A stretch of DNA of 41,099 nucleotides from JABCPE02 sp963506915 (GCA_963506915.1 CAUORE010000015.1:1-41099), one strand, 5' to 3'; counted from the stretch's first letter, positions 7,109-16,190 are shown. Notes: a model not told the origin generated them from the sequence alone. Numbers and translations: made by a program.

Positions 7109-9577
7109 TTAATTGTTTCTAAGGCTCTCCAAAAACTGTTCCAAATGCTGAATATCAGAAATCAGCACTTCTCTAGCCTTCGCTCCGTTGAAACTTCCCA
7201 CTACTCCTGCGTTTTCCAGTTGGTCCATGATTCGCCCTGCGCGGTTGTAGCCCAGTTTTAGCTGTCTTTGTAACAAGGAAGTAGAGCCTTGCTGTGTATT
7301 TACTACGATTCTGGCAGCCTCTTCAAACAAAGCGTCTTTTTCATTTGCATCGAAATTTCCTGAACCAGCACTTTCATTTTCGCCCACATATTCAGGGAGT
7401 TCGTAGGCGTTTGGATAGCCTTTTTGCTCACCGATGAAAGTTACCACTTTTTCCACTTCTGGAGTGTCTATGAAGGCGCATTGGATTCTAATCATGTCAT
7501 TTCCATTAGAATACAGCATGTCACCTTTTCCTATCAGCTGGTCAGCACCTGTGCTGTCTAAGATGGTTCTAGAGTCTACATTAGACATAACTCGGAAAGC
7601 CACTCTGGCAGGGAAATTGGCTTTAATCATCCCTGTGATGACATTTACGGAAGGTCTCTGTGTAGCGATGATGAGGTGAATGCCGACAGCCCTAGCAAGC
7701 TGCGCTAGACGGGCGATAGGGTGTTCCACTTCCTTACCTGCAGTCATGATTAAGTCCGCAAATTCATCCACCACCAGCACAATGTATGGCAGGTAGCGGT
7801 GTCCGTTTTCAGGGTTTAATTTTCTTTCCTTGAATTTTTTATTGTATTCTTTCAGGTTTCTACAAAAAGCTTCTTCCAAAAGCTTGTAGCGGTTATCCAT
7901 CTCGATACAAAGCGAATTTAATGTATTGATAACCTTTGAGTTGTCTGTTAATATAGCTTTGTCCGTGTCAGGGAGTTTAGCTAAATAGTGTCGTTCAATT
8001 TTAGAATAGATAGAAAGCTCCACTTTTTTAGGGTCTACCATCACAAATTTCAGCTCACTAGGATGTTTTTTATAAAGCAGCGAAGTTAATATCGCGTTGA
8101 TACCCACGGATTTACCCTGTCCTGTTGCTCCTGCTATCAGTAGGTGAGGCATTTTGGAAAGGTCAGCCATGAAGATTTCATTGGAGATGGTTTTTCCAAA
8201 GACTACGGGTAGATCCATGTCTGTGGAGTGAATGTTAGACGCTTGTAGAGCAGAACGCATAGAGACCATCGCTGGAGTCTGTCGCGGAACTTCTATCCCC
8301 ACGGTTCCTTTCCCTGGGATAGGAGCTATTATCCTGATACCCAGCGCAGAAAGGCTTAGTGCGATGTCATCTTGAAGCCTTTTAATAGTGGCGATACGAG
8401 TTCCAGATTCAGGAACAATCTCGTAAAGTGTTACTGTAGGACCTATGGTAGCCTTAATTTTAGAAACGCCGACATTGAAGTTTTTCAGAACCTCTACGAT
8501 TTTGTTTTTGTTTTGTTCTAGTTCCTCTCTGTTTATGGTGATTTCTTCGTTACCGTAGTCTTTTAGTAAATCAAGGCTCGGCATCTGGAAGTTAGCCAAA
8601 TCAAGTCTTTGGTCATAGAGTCCGTGCTTTTCTACTAGTTCATCAGCCTTTTTGTCTGGGTCTGTGATGTTGTTAGCAGCAGGTGAGGGCTCTATGGTAA
8701 TCTCGATATCATCATCTTTTTTAGGTTCGTTATCTGTGATGATTTCTGTATCAGTTTCGTTTTCAGGTTTTTTATAAGATTCTTCCTTTTTTTCTAAAAA
8801 CTCATTATCTATTTCTACGCTGATGGTTGAGGCTTTTGTAGGTTCAGTTATTTCTGTTTCTACCTCTTCAGTGATAGGATTTTCTTTTATATTATTTTCG
8901 GTGACAGTTTCGGCAACAGAAACAGCATTGGTGTTTATGCTTTCTTCTTCATCTTCATCTTTTTCTTGTGTCCCTTGTATTTCTTTTATTTCCTCTTGGA
9001 TATCATCTTTTATGGATTGGATTTTTTCTTTCACTGTAGAAACTTTATCAGTGATATTGCTCAAACTGATATTAAATTCCAAAATGAAATACAGAGCAAA
9101 ACTTAAAATAATACAAGTCCAAAGCCCAAAACTCCCTATAATGCTGGAACCATAATCATAAATCTGGTAGCCGAAAACACCGCTTAGAATACCATTTCCT
9201 TTAGTGACAGCTCCTATGAACACAGGCAGCCATGCCAAAAAGAAAAAACTATGGGAAATGGTTTTCCATGGTTTGAATATTTTAAATCCTAAAATCAAAG
9301 TCCCGAAAACAAAAAGCAGGAAAGCAACGATAAACGCAGAAATTCCCACGCTTTCGAATATAAATATATTTCCCAGCCAGTCGCCCATTTTGCCAAAAAT
9401 ATTGGTGGATTTGATTTCCTTGTCTAGGAAATTCCCTATTTGGCTTTGGTTTTCTCTCCAGCTCATTAGGTAAGAAATAAAGGAAATAATGAGTATTACT
9501 GACAGAAATATAAGCGTGAAACCAAGTGCTATTCTTGGTTTTCGGAATTTTTTTGTAGGTGTGGTATTATTTTTCAT
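7109..9577 (-). CDS. ftsK: DNA translocase FtsK/SpoIIIE
   Basis: This 822-residue protein has four N-terminal membrane helices (residues about 18-170), an acidic low-complexity linker rich in Glu/Asp/Thr (about 180-320), the FtsK alpha/beta motor with Walker A (AGATGQGKS, about 480-490) and Walker B (YIVLVVDEFADL), and a C-terminal winged-helix gamma domain (LLQRQLKLGYNRAGRIMDQL) that reads KOPS-type sequences. It pumps chromosome ends apart at the septum. The frame stays open to an ATG at 9640, but a TAAATTTG promoter element at 9593-9600 lies inside that extension, and MKNNTTPTKKFRKPRI at 9577 is a normal cytosolic N-terminus. It heads the ftsK-lolA-lptF/G run. Confidence 0.95.
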   Translation of the reverse strand: MKNNTTPTKKFRKPRIALGFTLIFLSVILIISFISYLMSWRENQSQIGNFLDKEIKSTNIFGKMGDWLGNIFIFESVGISAFIVAFLLFVFGTLILGFKIFKPWKTISHSFFFLAWLPVFIGAVTKGNGILSGVFGYQIYDYGSSIIGSFGLWTCIILSFALYFILEFNISLSNITDKVSTVKEKIQSIKDDIQEEIKEIQGTQEKDEDEEESINTNAVSVAETVTENNIKENPITEEVETEITEPTKASTISVEIDNEFLEKKEESYKKPENETDTEIITDNEPKKDDDIEITIEPSPAANNITDPDKKADELVEKHGLYDQRLDLANFQMPSLDLLKDYGNEEITINREELEQNKNKIVEVLKNFNVGVSKIKATIGPTVTLYEIVPESGTRIATIKRLQDDIALSLSALGIRIIAPIPGKGTVGIEVPRQTPAMVSMRSALQASNIHSTDMDLPVVFGKTISNEIFMADLSKMPHLLIAGATGQGKSVGINAILTSLLYKKHPSELKFVMVDPKKVELSIYSKIERHYLAKLPDTDKAILTDNSKVINTLNSLCIEMDNRYKLLEEAFCRNLKEYNKKFKERKLNPENGHRYLPYIVLVVDEFADLIMTAGKEVEHPIARLAQLARAVGIHLIIATQRPSVNVITGMIKANFPARVAFRVMSNVDSRTILDSTGADQLIGKGDMLYSNGNDMIRIQCAFIDTPEVEKVVTFIGEQKGYPNAYELPEYVGENESAGSGNFDANEKDALFEEAARIVVNTQQGSTSLLQRQLKLGYNRAGRIMDQLENAGVVGSFNGAKAREVLISDIQHLEQFLESLRNN

Positions 9578-9592
9578 AAAAAGAATAAGTCG

Positions 9593-9600
9593 CAAATTTA
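9593..9600 (-). promoter_or_regulatory. TAnnTTTG promoter element for ftsK
   Basis: The plus-strand sequence CAAATTTA reads TAAATTTG on the minus strand, a perfect match to the Bacteroidota -7 consensus, 15 bases upstream of the ftsK ATG at 9577. No good -33 TTTG is visible at the usual spacing. It supports the shorter ftsK start. Confidence 0.6.
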
Positions 9601-9647
9601 ATAATAAATTGTATAAAAATGAATAAAAAAAAGTAGCCAAGTTTATT

Positions 9648-9655
9648 TAACTTTG
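9648..9655 (+). promoter_or_regulatory. TAnnTTTG promoter element for the UMP synthase gene
   Basis: TAACTTTG matches the Bacteroidota -7 consensus and sits 15 bases upstream of the ATG at 9671, giving a very short leader. It is divergent from the ftsK promoter. No clear -33 element is seen; the upstream region is an A-rich tract. Confidence 0.55.
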
Positions 9656-9670
9656 TGAAAAATTAATCTC

Positions 9671-11035
9671 ATGGAATCCAAAAACAAATTCTTTTTAGAA
9701 TCTTACAAATTAGAAATCATTAAATTTGGGAAATTTACCCTGAAAAGTGGAATAGAAAGCCCTTTTTATGTGGATTTGCGTCCGTTGGCATCAGACCCTA
9801 AAATTCTGAAAAAATTAGCAGAGCATCTTTTAGAAATTTTGCCTAAGGATAATAAACTGGATTTGATTTGTGGAGTTCCCTATGCTGCACTTCCCATGGC
9901 GACTGTGATGTCCCTGTTATCAGAGATTCCATTGATAATGAAGCGAAAAGAAGCCAAAGGTTATGGAACGAAAAAACTGATAGAAGGTATCTATAAACAA
10001 GGACAATCTTGCCTCTTGGTGGAGGATGTGATTACATCTGGAAAATCCCTTTTGGAAACAATAGCAGAGGTGGAGAAAGAAGGTCTGAAAGTATCTGATA
10101 TAGTGGTGGTTTTGGATAGACAGCAGGGAGGGAAGGAACTTCTAGAGCAGAAGGGATACAGAGTTCATACATTATTCACAATCACAGAAGTGGTGAAAAT
10201 CTTGCACGAAGCAGGAGAAATAGATGCGGAGCAGGTTGCGGCAATTCACGATTTTTTGGCAGGGAAGCAGGTGAAATTTAAGGAAGAAAAAAGACTTTCT
10301 TACGAGCAAAAATTAGAAGTAACAAAACATCCCACAGCCCAAAAACTTTTGCAGACAGCAATCAATAAAAAATCTAATCTGATTGTCTCTGCGGATGTGA
10401 TGACTACCAGTGAGTTACTAAATTTAGCGGAGAAAGTAGGGCCACATATAGTTGCCCTAAAAACGCACATAGATATTATAAAAGATTTTGACCATGATAA
10501 GACTATTCTTCCGCTGGTAGATTTGGCGAGAAAGCATAATTTTCTATTGATGGAGGATAGAAAATTTGCGGATATAGGCAGCACGCAGGAATTACAGTTC
10601 TCAAAAGGAATTTATCAAATCTCAAAATGGGCGGATATGGTGACATCACATCTTATAGCAGGGAAGAAATCTTTGGAATGTTTTAAAAATGTGGGAGTTA
10701 TAGCGATTTTAGGAATGTCTTGTGAAGGAACACTTACAGATGCTCATTACCAAGAGGAAGGACTTAAAGTTATTGAAAATCAACCTAATATAATGGGATG
10801 CGTGGCTCAGAGAAAAATAAGCAAGGAAATGTTGCTTTTTACTCCAGGGATTAGTTTAGAACAGGCTGGCGATGATAAAGGGCAGCAGTACAATACACCA
10901 GACCATGTTTTCCATAATCTGCATACTGATTTTATCATCGTGGGGCGTGGAATTTATCTAGCAGAAAGTGCCGAAAAATCTTCAGAAAATTACAGAAAAA
11001 TAGGCTGGAAGGCTTATGAAAAATCTTTAAAATAA
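9671..11035 (+). CDS. pyrEF: Bifunctional UMP synthase: orotate phosphoribosyltransferase fused to OMP decarboxylase
   Basis: One 454-residue frame carries both last steps of UMP synthesis. Residues 1 to about 205 are orotate phosphoribosyltransferase, with the PRPP-binding signature LLVEDVITSGKS (115-126) and KRKEAKGYGTKK (91-102). Residues about 215-454 are OMP decarboxylase of the type seen in eukaryotes: ALKTHIDII (262-270) and MEDRKFADIGST (294-305) hold the catalytic Lys/Asp array K264, D296, K298, D301, and GRGIYLAES near the end binds phosphate. The order (PyrE then PyrF) is that of animal and plant UMPS, opposite to the PyrF-PyrE fusions known in some microbes. No internal stop or frameshift was seen. 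It has its own promoter and precedes mutS2 by 25 bases. Confidence 0.95.
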   Translation: MESKNKFFLESYKLEIIKFGKFTLKSGIESPFYVDLRPLASDPKILKKLAEHLLEILPKDNKLDLICGVPYAALPMATVMSLLSEIPLIMKRKEAKGYGTKKLIEGIYKQGQSCLLVEDVITSGKSLLETIAEVEKEGLKVSDIVVVLDRQQGGKELLEQKGYRVHTLFTITEVVKILHEAGEIDAEQVAAIHDFLAGKQVKFKEEKRLSYEQKLEVTKHPTAQKLLQTAINKKSNLIVSADVMTTSELLNLAEKVGPHIVALKTHIDIIKDFDHDKTILPLVDLARKHNFLLMEDRKFADIGSTQELQFSKGIYQISKWADMVTSHLIAGKKSLECFKNVGVIAILGMSCEGTLTDAHYQEEGLKVIENQPNIMGCVAQRKISKEMLLFTPGISLEQAGDDKGQQYNTPDHVFHNLHTDFIIVGRGIYLAESAEKSSENYRKIGWKAYEKSLK

Positions 11036-11048
11036 AAATTAAAAATGT

Positions 11049-11056
11049 TACTTTTG
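11049..11056 (+). promoter_or_regulatory. Possible TAnnTTTG promoter element immediately before mutS2
   Basis: TACTTTTG fits the -7 consensus but ends only 4 bases before the GTG start of mutS2, so transcription from it would begin at or next to the start codon. Read-through from the UMP synthase gene is an alternative way to express mutS2. Confidence 0.35.
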
Positions 11057-11060
11057 CAAG

Positions 11061-13217
11061 GTGCAGATTTTACAAGACCATTTGAACGAGCTGGAATTTC
11101 CTAAATTATTGGAGGAAATCACGCCCTATGCATACTCACCGAGAGTAGTCGAAAAGATATCAAACATACAGCCGCTTCCACAGAAAGAAGCGGAATTTTT
11201 GCTGAAAAAAACTTCAGAATATTTGTCTTCCTATGAGAGTGAAAATTACATTCCCTTCGATGAGTATGAAGATATAGAAGAGCCTCTGAAACTGATGCTT
11301 ATAGAAAATTTTAGGCTGGAAGCATCGGCTTTTTTGAGAATCCGAAAAATTACTGAGCAAATAGGAAAATTGCAATCGTTTTTCCAAAAATTCTCAGAAA
11401 ACTTCCCGAATTTAGAAGAGGAAATTAAAGGGCTGGAATTTAGAAAAGAGATTATAGATAAAATTTCAGCGGTTTTTAATCGTTTTGGAGAGGTTAAAAA
11501 CGAGGCATCTCCACTTTTGAAGGAAATTCGCGAAAGTATTTCCATTGCTAAAAAAAATATTCAAGAAAACTTTAATAAATCCCTAAACCACTATGCCCAG
11601 CAGGATTTCCTTGATGAAATCCGCGAAAGCACGATAGAAGACCAAAGGGTTTTGGCGGTGAAATCAGGATTTAAAAAACGAGTTTCGGGGCGTGTTTTGG
11701 GAGTTTCCAAAACAGGCTCTATCACATACATCCAGCCTGACAGCGTTGTAAGGCACTATCACCAGCTCCGTGAAAGTGAAGAGGAGCAGAAAAAGGAAGT
11801 GGATAGGATTTTGAGGAAATTGACATCAGAAATTGCTGAATTTCATCCACAGTTATCAGATTATCAGGAGTATCTCTATAACCTTGATATCACAAGAGCC
11901 AAAGCGAAATTTGCTGAAAAAATCAATGGCGTTTTACCTAAAATCAATACTCATAAAACTCTGAAACTTATCGATGCGTATCATCCGCTTCTTTGGCTCA
12001 GAAATACACAGGAAAACAAGGCAATTTATCCTCAGACTCTGCAACTTTCGGAGCAAAATAGAATTATCTGTATATCAGGGCCTAATGCAGGTGGTAAGTC
12101 CATCACGCTGAAGACTTTAGGGCTGCTTCAGCTGATGATTCAGTCAGGGATTTTGGTACCTGTTCATCCGCGTTCAGAAATGTTTTTCTTTGATAAACTG
12201 ATGACAGATATAGGTGATAATCAGTCCATAGAAAATCATCTTTCTACATATTCATCAAGGCTGAAAAAAATGAGTCGAATAGTGCGGGAGGCTGATGAGA
12301 ACACATTATTGCTGATTGATGAATTTGGGACGGGGTCAGACCCTGAGCTTGGTGGAGCGCTGGCAGAGGCGTTTTTGGAATTCTTTTATGAAAAAGAGAG
12401 TTTTGCAGTGATTACGACCCATTATACTAACATAAAACTGGTAGTGGAGCAGCTTCCTCACGCCCAAAATGCAGCGATGCTCTTTGATGAGGAAACGCTG
12501 GAACCGATGTATAAACTGGAAGTCGGTCAGGCAGGAAGTTCCTTTACTTTTGAGGTTGCCGAGAAGAACAATATCCCAAGATTTATCATCCATTCCGCGA
12601 AGAAAAAGATAGAAAGAGATGTGGTGAATTTGGATAAAACGATTGTCAAACTTCAGCAGGAGAAATTTGAGGTTGAAAAATTAAAATCCGACCTTACCGA
12701 AAAACGAGAAATTACTCAAAATAAAAGAGAAAATCTCCAAAAACTGAATGAACAGCTTCAGCAGAAACTTTATAATTTTCAGAAACTCTATGAGGAGGAA
12801 CATAGAAAATTACAATTTGGGACAAGGATACAGAGTTTCATAGATGATTATGCAAAAGGAAAGTCCCGAAAGGATATTGTGAAAGATTTTATCAAAATTC
12901 TGGAGCAGGAGAAATTTAGAAAAAACCAAAATACAGAGAAAATAGAAGCTGAAAAACTGAAAGTGGTAAAACGAAAAGTAACACAGGAGCTGAAAAAAGA
13001 ATCTGTGATACAGACCATAACAGAAACTCAGGAAAAAATCCAAGAAAGAGAAAGAAGGGAAAGAGCTCTTTGGCTGAAAGTGGGACAGCGAGTGAGAATC
13101 ATAGGAAGCACGAGCACAGGAACGATAGAAAAGATAGATTCCAAAACCAATAAAGCCACGATAAACTATGGACTTTTCAAAACACAGATAAGCACGGATG
13201 AGCTAGAGAGAGTGTGA
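11061..13217 (+). CDS. mutS2: MutS2 family ATPase lacking the Smr domain
   Basis: This 718-residue protein has the MutS2 plan: N-terminal core (1-270), ATPase with Walker A GPNAGGKS (340-347), STYSSRLKKM, Walker B LLLIDEFGTGSDPE (about 413-426) and ITTHYTN (about 447-453), then a long charged coiled coil (about 510-660) and a C-terminal KOW-like module starting at LKVGQRVRIIGS. The usual C-terminal Smr nuclease domain is missing; the protein stops right after the KOW-like part. MutS2 proteins act on branched DNA or on collided ribosomes; without Smr, cleavage activity is doubtful. The start is GTG; MQILQDHLNELEF matches the normal N-terminus and no upstream ATG is in frame. Confidence 0.9.
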   Translation: MQILQDHLNELEFPKLLEEITPYAYSPRVVEKISNIQPLPQKEAEFLLKKTSEYLSSYESENYIPFDEYEDIEEPLKLMLIENFRLEASAFLRIRKITEQIGKLQSFFQKFSENFPNLEEEIKGLEFRKEIIDKISAVFNRFGEVKNEASPLLKEIRESISIAKKNIQENFNKSLNHYAQQDFLDEIRESTIEDQRVLAVKSGFKKRVSGRVLGVSKTGSITYIQPDSVVRHYHQLRESEEEQKKEVDRILRKLTSEIAEFHPQLSDYQEYLYNLDITRAKAKFAEKINGVLPKINTHKTLKLIDAYHPLLWLRNTQENKAIYPQTLQLSEQNRIICISGPNAGGKSITLKTLGLLQLMIQSGILVPVHPRSEMFFFDKLMTDIGDNQSIENHLSTYSSRLKKMSRIVREADENTLLLIDEFGTGSDPELGGALAEAFLEFFYEKESFAVITTHYTNIKLVVEQLPHAQNAAMLFDEETLEPMYKLEVGQAGSSFTFEVAEKNNIPRFIIHSAKKKIERDVVNLDKTIVKLQQEKFEVEKLKSDLTEKREITQNKRENLQKLNEQLQQKLYNFQKLYEEEHRKLQFGTRIQSFIDDYAKGKSRKDIVKDFIKILEQEKFRKNQNTEKIEAEKLKVVKRKVTQELKKESVIQTITETQEKIQERERRERALWLKVGQRVRIIGSTSTGTIEKIDSKTNKATINYGLFKTQISTDELERV

Positions 13218-13261
13218 TTTATTCCTTTGATAATTAGGATTTTATCGAGCGATAGGTTTTC

Positions 13262-13283
13262 TTGTAGACACTTTGTAGACGCT
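13262..13283 (+). promoter_or_regulatory. Tandem 11-bp direct repeat, putative activator site upstream of ung
   Basis: TTGTAGACACT (13262-13272) is followed directly by TTGTAGACGCT (13273-13283), differing at one base. The second copy ends 30 bp before the TA of the TAGATTTG promoter element. The same arrangement with the same 30-bp distance occurs at 24905-24926. An 11-bp step is one helical turn and is typical of sites for OmpR/PhoB-type winged-helix regulators, but the actual regulator is unknown. No good -33 TTTG lies at the normal distance here, consistent with activator dependence. Confidence 0.65.
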
Positions 13284-13312
13284 TGATTTTTTCTTTGAAA
13301 GAACGAAAATTA

Positions 13313-13320
13313 TAGATTTG
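13313..13320 (+). promoter_or_regulatory. TAnnTTTG promoter element for ung
   Basis: TAGATTTG is a perfect -7 match, 26 bases upstream of the ung ATG. The remaining part of the 129-base gap after mutS2 holds only the tandem repeat and AT-rich sequence. Confidence 0.65.
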
Positions 13321-13346
13321 CACTAACAAAAAATTAGCATTTAATT

Positions 13347-13988
13347 ATGACTTGGACAGATGTTTTAGCTCCGATAAAAAATACAGAATATTTTACCACG
13401 CTTTGGGAAAAAGTAAAAGAGGAATATCAGACAACAAAATGTTTTCCTCCTAAAGATCAGATTTTTAGGGCAATAGAGCTTACGCCCTTTGATGAGGTCA
13501 AGGTAGTGATTATCGGACAAGACCCGTATCATAATGATAATCAAGCAAATGGGCTTTGTTTTTCAGTTTCGGATAAAGTTAAAGCACCGCCATCGCTTAA
13601 AAATATTTTTAAGGAGCTGGAAGATGATTTAGGAATAAAGAAAACCTCTAATGAGCTGGAAATGTGGGCTAAGCAAGGAGTTTTACTTCTTAATGCTACG
13701 CTGACAGTGCGGGCTCATGAGGCAAATTCGCATAAGGATTTGGGGTGGGAGCAGTTTACAGATTTCATCATCAAAGAAATTTCGGATAAAAAGGAGAATG
13801 TGGTTTTTGTGCTTTGGGGAGCTTTTGCACAGAAGAAAGCAGGATTGATAGACGCTAGCAAGCATTTTGTCATTCAGTCTGCCCACCCATCGCCATTTTC
13901 CGTGCATAAGGGTTTTTTTGGAAGCCGTCCTTTTTCTAAAATCAACCAATTTTTGGAGGAAAAAGGTAAAGAACCGATAAATTGGTAA
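13347..13988 (+). CDS. ung: Uracil-DNA glycosylase (family 1)
   Basis: This 213-residue enzyme removes uracil from DNA, starting base-excision repair. The family-1 motifs are complete: the catalytic water-activating GQDPYH (57-62, with D59), the uracil-binding LLLNATLTVRAHEANSH (about 113-129), and the minor-groove loop HPSPFSVHKGFFGSRPFS (180-197, with the catalytic H180). The length is normal for the family. A gap of 41 bases separates it from the large gene at 14030, so the two likely form an operon under the tandem-repeat promoter, an unusual pairing for ung. Confidence 0.97.
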   Translation: MTWTDVLAPIKNTEYFTTLWEKVKEEYQTTKCFPPKDQIFRAIELTPFDEVKVVIIGQDPYHNDNQANGLCFSVSDKVKAPPSLKNIFKELEDDLGIKKTSNELEMWAKQGVLLLNATLTVRAHEANSHKDLGWEQFTDFIIKEISDKKENVVFVLWGAFAQKKAGLIDASKHFVIQSAHPSPFSVHKGFFGSRPFSKINQFLEEKGKEPINW

Positions 13989-14029
13989 TTTAAATATAAA
14001 GTATTGAAAATCAGATAAAAAATAACATT

Positions 14030-16171
14030 ATGACAGAACAGCAGATTTTAAAGAAAATAGATGCTTGGGATGAGCAGGATAAAATCCAAGCGATTGTAGA
14101 TTTTGTGGAGGGGCTTCCTGTGGAGCAGAGAACTACGCAGGTTTTGAGTGAGCTGGCTCGTGCGTATAACAATCTCTACTGGCTAGACCAGACAGAAGAA
14201 AACAAAAACCACCTTAGAAAAGCGATAGAGGTGTTCAAATATCTGGAAGATGAACTTTCTGAAGAGGCAGCATGGAACTACCGTATCGGTTATTCTTATT
14301 TCTTTTTGGATGATAAAGCCAATGCTAGAAAGCACTTCGAAAAACATGAAGAACTGGGTGGATGTAACAATGCTTATGAATTTCTCAATTGGCTGAATAT
14401 TGCAGAAAAAAAAGGCATTCCTACATATGATGTATATACAGGAGGAAAAGGCGAGGTGGAATATGATTTAGAAGTTTTTGTAGACCTTCTAAAAGAAAAA
14501 GCGCCTAAAATGGCTGAAAAACTAGGAAATCCTGCAACAGAAGCAGAAATATCTGCACTGGAACAGAAACTAGGTTTTGAGCTTCCAGAATCTTTCAAAC
14601 AGCTGCATAGAACTTTCAGTGGACAGAAAGAAGATGTGCCGTTTTTCGCAGTGGGAGAAGGGCAGAGTTTTGTAGGAATCAATGAAGTGGAGCAGGTTCA
14701 GGAAGAGGTTATTTCTTACTTGAAAAAACATTACGGAGAAAACTGGGCAGACCTAAAACTTCCAGAGGAGAATTTTGAGGATGATTATCTTGTTAAAAAT
14801 ACACTCTATACCCGTAAATGGATTCCTATTTTGAAAGGAAATGACCTTATCTGTATGGATTTAGACCCTGTGAAGGAAGATGGACTTGCTGGGCAGATTA
14901 TCATCATATCCCTTGCAGAAAATATAGAGGACTACTATGTGGGACACATTCAGTTCAGAATGAGAGCTTGGATAGATTATATGAATGATTCTATTTCATC
15001 TGGGCGATTGAGCTATGAAGAAGAAGAGGATGTTATGAAATTTGAAGGAAGAGATTCTGACTTCCCAGCTTATTATGATGAGGAAGACAGAACGGCTTTG
15101 GAGAAATATATTGCAAAGGAATTTGGAGAGTTTAATGATGTATTCCATGAGTTGGAATCTCCTGATATTCATTGTGATGTGTATGTTATAGAACCCACAC
15201 CAGAGGCTAACTATTATACGCTGGTAACAGGTGGAATGGGTGCTTATATGATGAATGTTCCAGCGGACTATCCATACACGCCACACATAGAGCTGGCAAT
15301 CAATCTGCCGCCAACTTGGAATATAAAAAGCGAAGAAGAGAAAGATTATTGGCCTATCCGTTGGCTGAAAATGTTGGCTCGTCTGCCAATCAATCACAAT
15401 ACTTATTTAGGAAGCGGACACACTATCCCATCTAATGAAGCTTTTGAGGGAACTAATTTCAAAGGTGTGATTCTCGTAGCGGCTCAGTCTAATGAGAAAA
15501 ACGAGGATGGAGAGAACCTTCCAGCTATTGTGGAGCTTCCGAGTGAGAGAAGAGTTGAGTTTTTCTATATCCAGCCGTTGTATGAGGAGGAAATGGATTT
15601 CAAATTAGACCAAGGAACAGATGCTTTGTTTGATAAGTTTATAGAGCAGGATGTACCATATCCGCCAGTAGTGGATGTAAACAGAGTAAATGTCTGTGAA
15701 GGCTATGCGCCAGCAGAAAACCCAAATCTTTTGGATAATGTGGCATGGGCGTTCAATGATAAAATTTACGAATCTTTACAGAATTTCTGGATGGCTGTCT
15801 ATGATTACAACGAAGATATAGACAATAATCTGGATGATTATGCACCGCATTCTACGATTTTCAATTCTAAAAAAGTGAAAGTAATGTATGAGGCCTATAT
15901 CAAGGATGAAAAATCGCTTTGGAAGTATGAAAAACTTCTCAATCCAGATACTTTCGATGGTGAGCCTGAAGATGACGGATTGTATTATGCTGAAATCATG
16001 GCAGAATGTGAGGCTTATGAAGACCATTTCGGAGCAATAGAACTATTGCAGTGGATTCATAATTCATTGGCTAGTAAAGAATTAGGAGATCATATATTCT
16101 TTGAAGGCTTCAGTATCGAAGGCTACGAGGAAGATGGAACGCCTGTAATTAGCTTACACTTAGGAAGTTAA
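14030..16171 (+). CDS. Large multi-domain protein: TPR, SMI1/KNR4 and SUFU-like domains
   Basis: This 713-residue acidic cytosolic protein appears modular. Residues about 1-125 are helical and TPR-like (ELARAYNNLYWLDQT, AWNYRIGYSYFFLDDKANAR). Residues about 165-320 match SMI1/KNR4: TEAEISALEQKLGFELPESF, then FVGINEVEQV, RKWIPILKGNDLICMDLDPV and a C-terminal strand. Residues about 350-545 resemble the suppressor-of-fused (SUFU) domain: YTLVTGGMGAYMMNVPADYP, HIELAINLPPTW, WPIRWLKMLARLP and the LGSGHTIP segment. The last 140 residues are unrecognised. SMI1 and SUFU domains are both common in polymorphic-toxin immunity proteins, and joined versions have been called polyimmunity proteins. It shares an operon with ung and ends at a terminator facing a leucine-rich-repeat gene. 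Confidence 0.85.
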   Translation: MTEQQILKKIDAWDEQDKIQAIVDFVEGLPVEQRTTQVLSELARAYNNLYWLDQTEENKNHLRKAIEVFKYLEDELSEEAAWNYRIGYSYFFLDDKANARKHFEKHEELGGCNNAYEFLNWLNIAEKKGIPTYDVYTGGKGEVEYDLEVFVDLLKEKAPKMAEKLGNPATEAEISALEQKLGFELPESFKQLHRTFSGQKEDVPFFAVGEGQSFVGINEVEQVQEEVISYLKKHYGENWADLKLPEENFEDDYLVKNTLYTRKWIPILKGNDLICMDLDPVKEDGLAGQIIIISLAENIEDYYVGHIQFRMRAWIDYMNDSISSGRLSYEEEEDVMKFEGRDSDFPAYYDEEDRTALEKYIAKEFGEFNDVFHELESPDIHCDVYVIEPTPEANYYTLVTGGMGAYMMNVPADYPYTPHIELAINLPPTWNIKSEEEKDYWPIRWLKMLARLPINHNTYLGSGHTIPSNEAFEGTNFKGVILVAAQSNEKNEDGENLPAIVELPSERRVEFFYIQPLYEEEMDFKLDQGTDALFDKFIEQDVPYPPVVDVNRVNVCEGYAPAENPNLLDNVAWAFNDKIYESLQNFWMAVYDYNEDIDNNLDDYAPHSTIFNSKKVKVMYEAYIKDEKSLWKYEKLLNPDTFDGEPEDDGLYYAEIMAECEAYEDHFGAIELLQWIHNSLASKELGDHIFFEGFSIEGYEEDGTPVISLHLGS

Positions 16172-16190
16172 CAATTAGTGATAGATAAAG

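Noticed and set aside
8823..9155. Serine-rich plus-strand frame
   Set aside because: Shadow of the acidic low-complexity linker of ftsK.
9578..9640. Longer ftsK start at 9640
   Set aside because: A perfect TAAATTTG promoter element on the same strand lies within it, and the shorter start is a normal FtsK N-terminus.
14483..14490. TTGTAGAC inside the SUFU-like gene
   Set aside because: A single copy within coding sequence (about FVDLL), no second copy at 11 bp and no promoter, so taken as chance.
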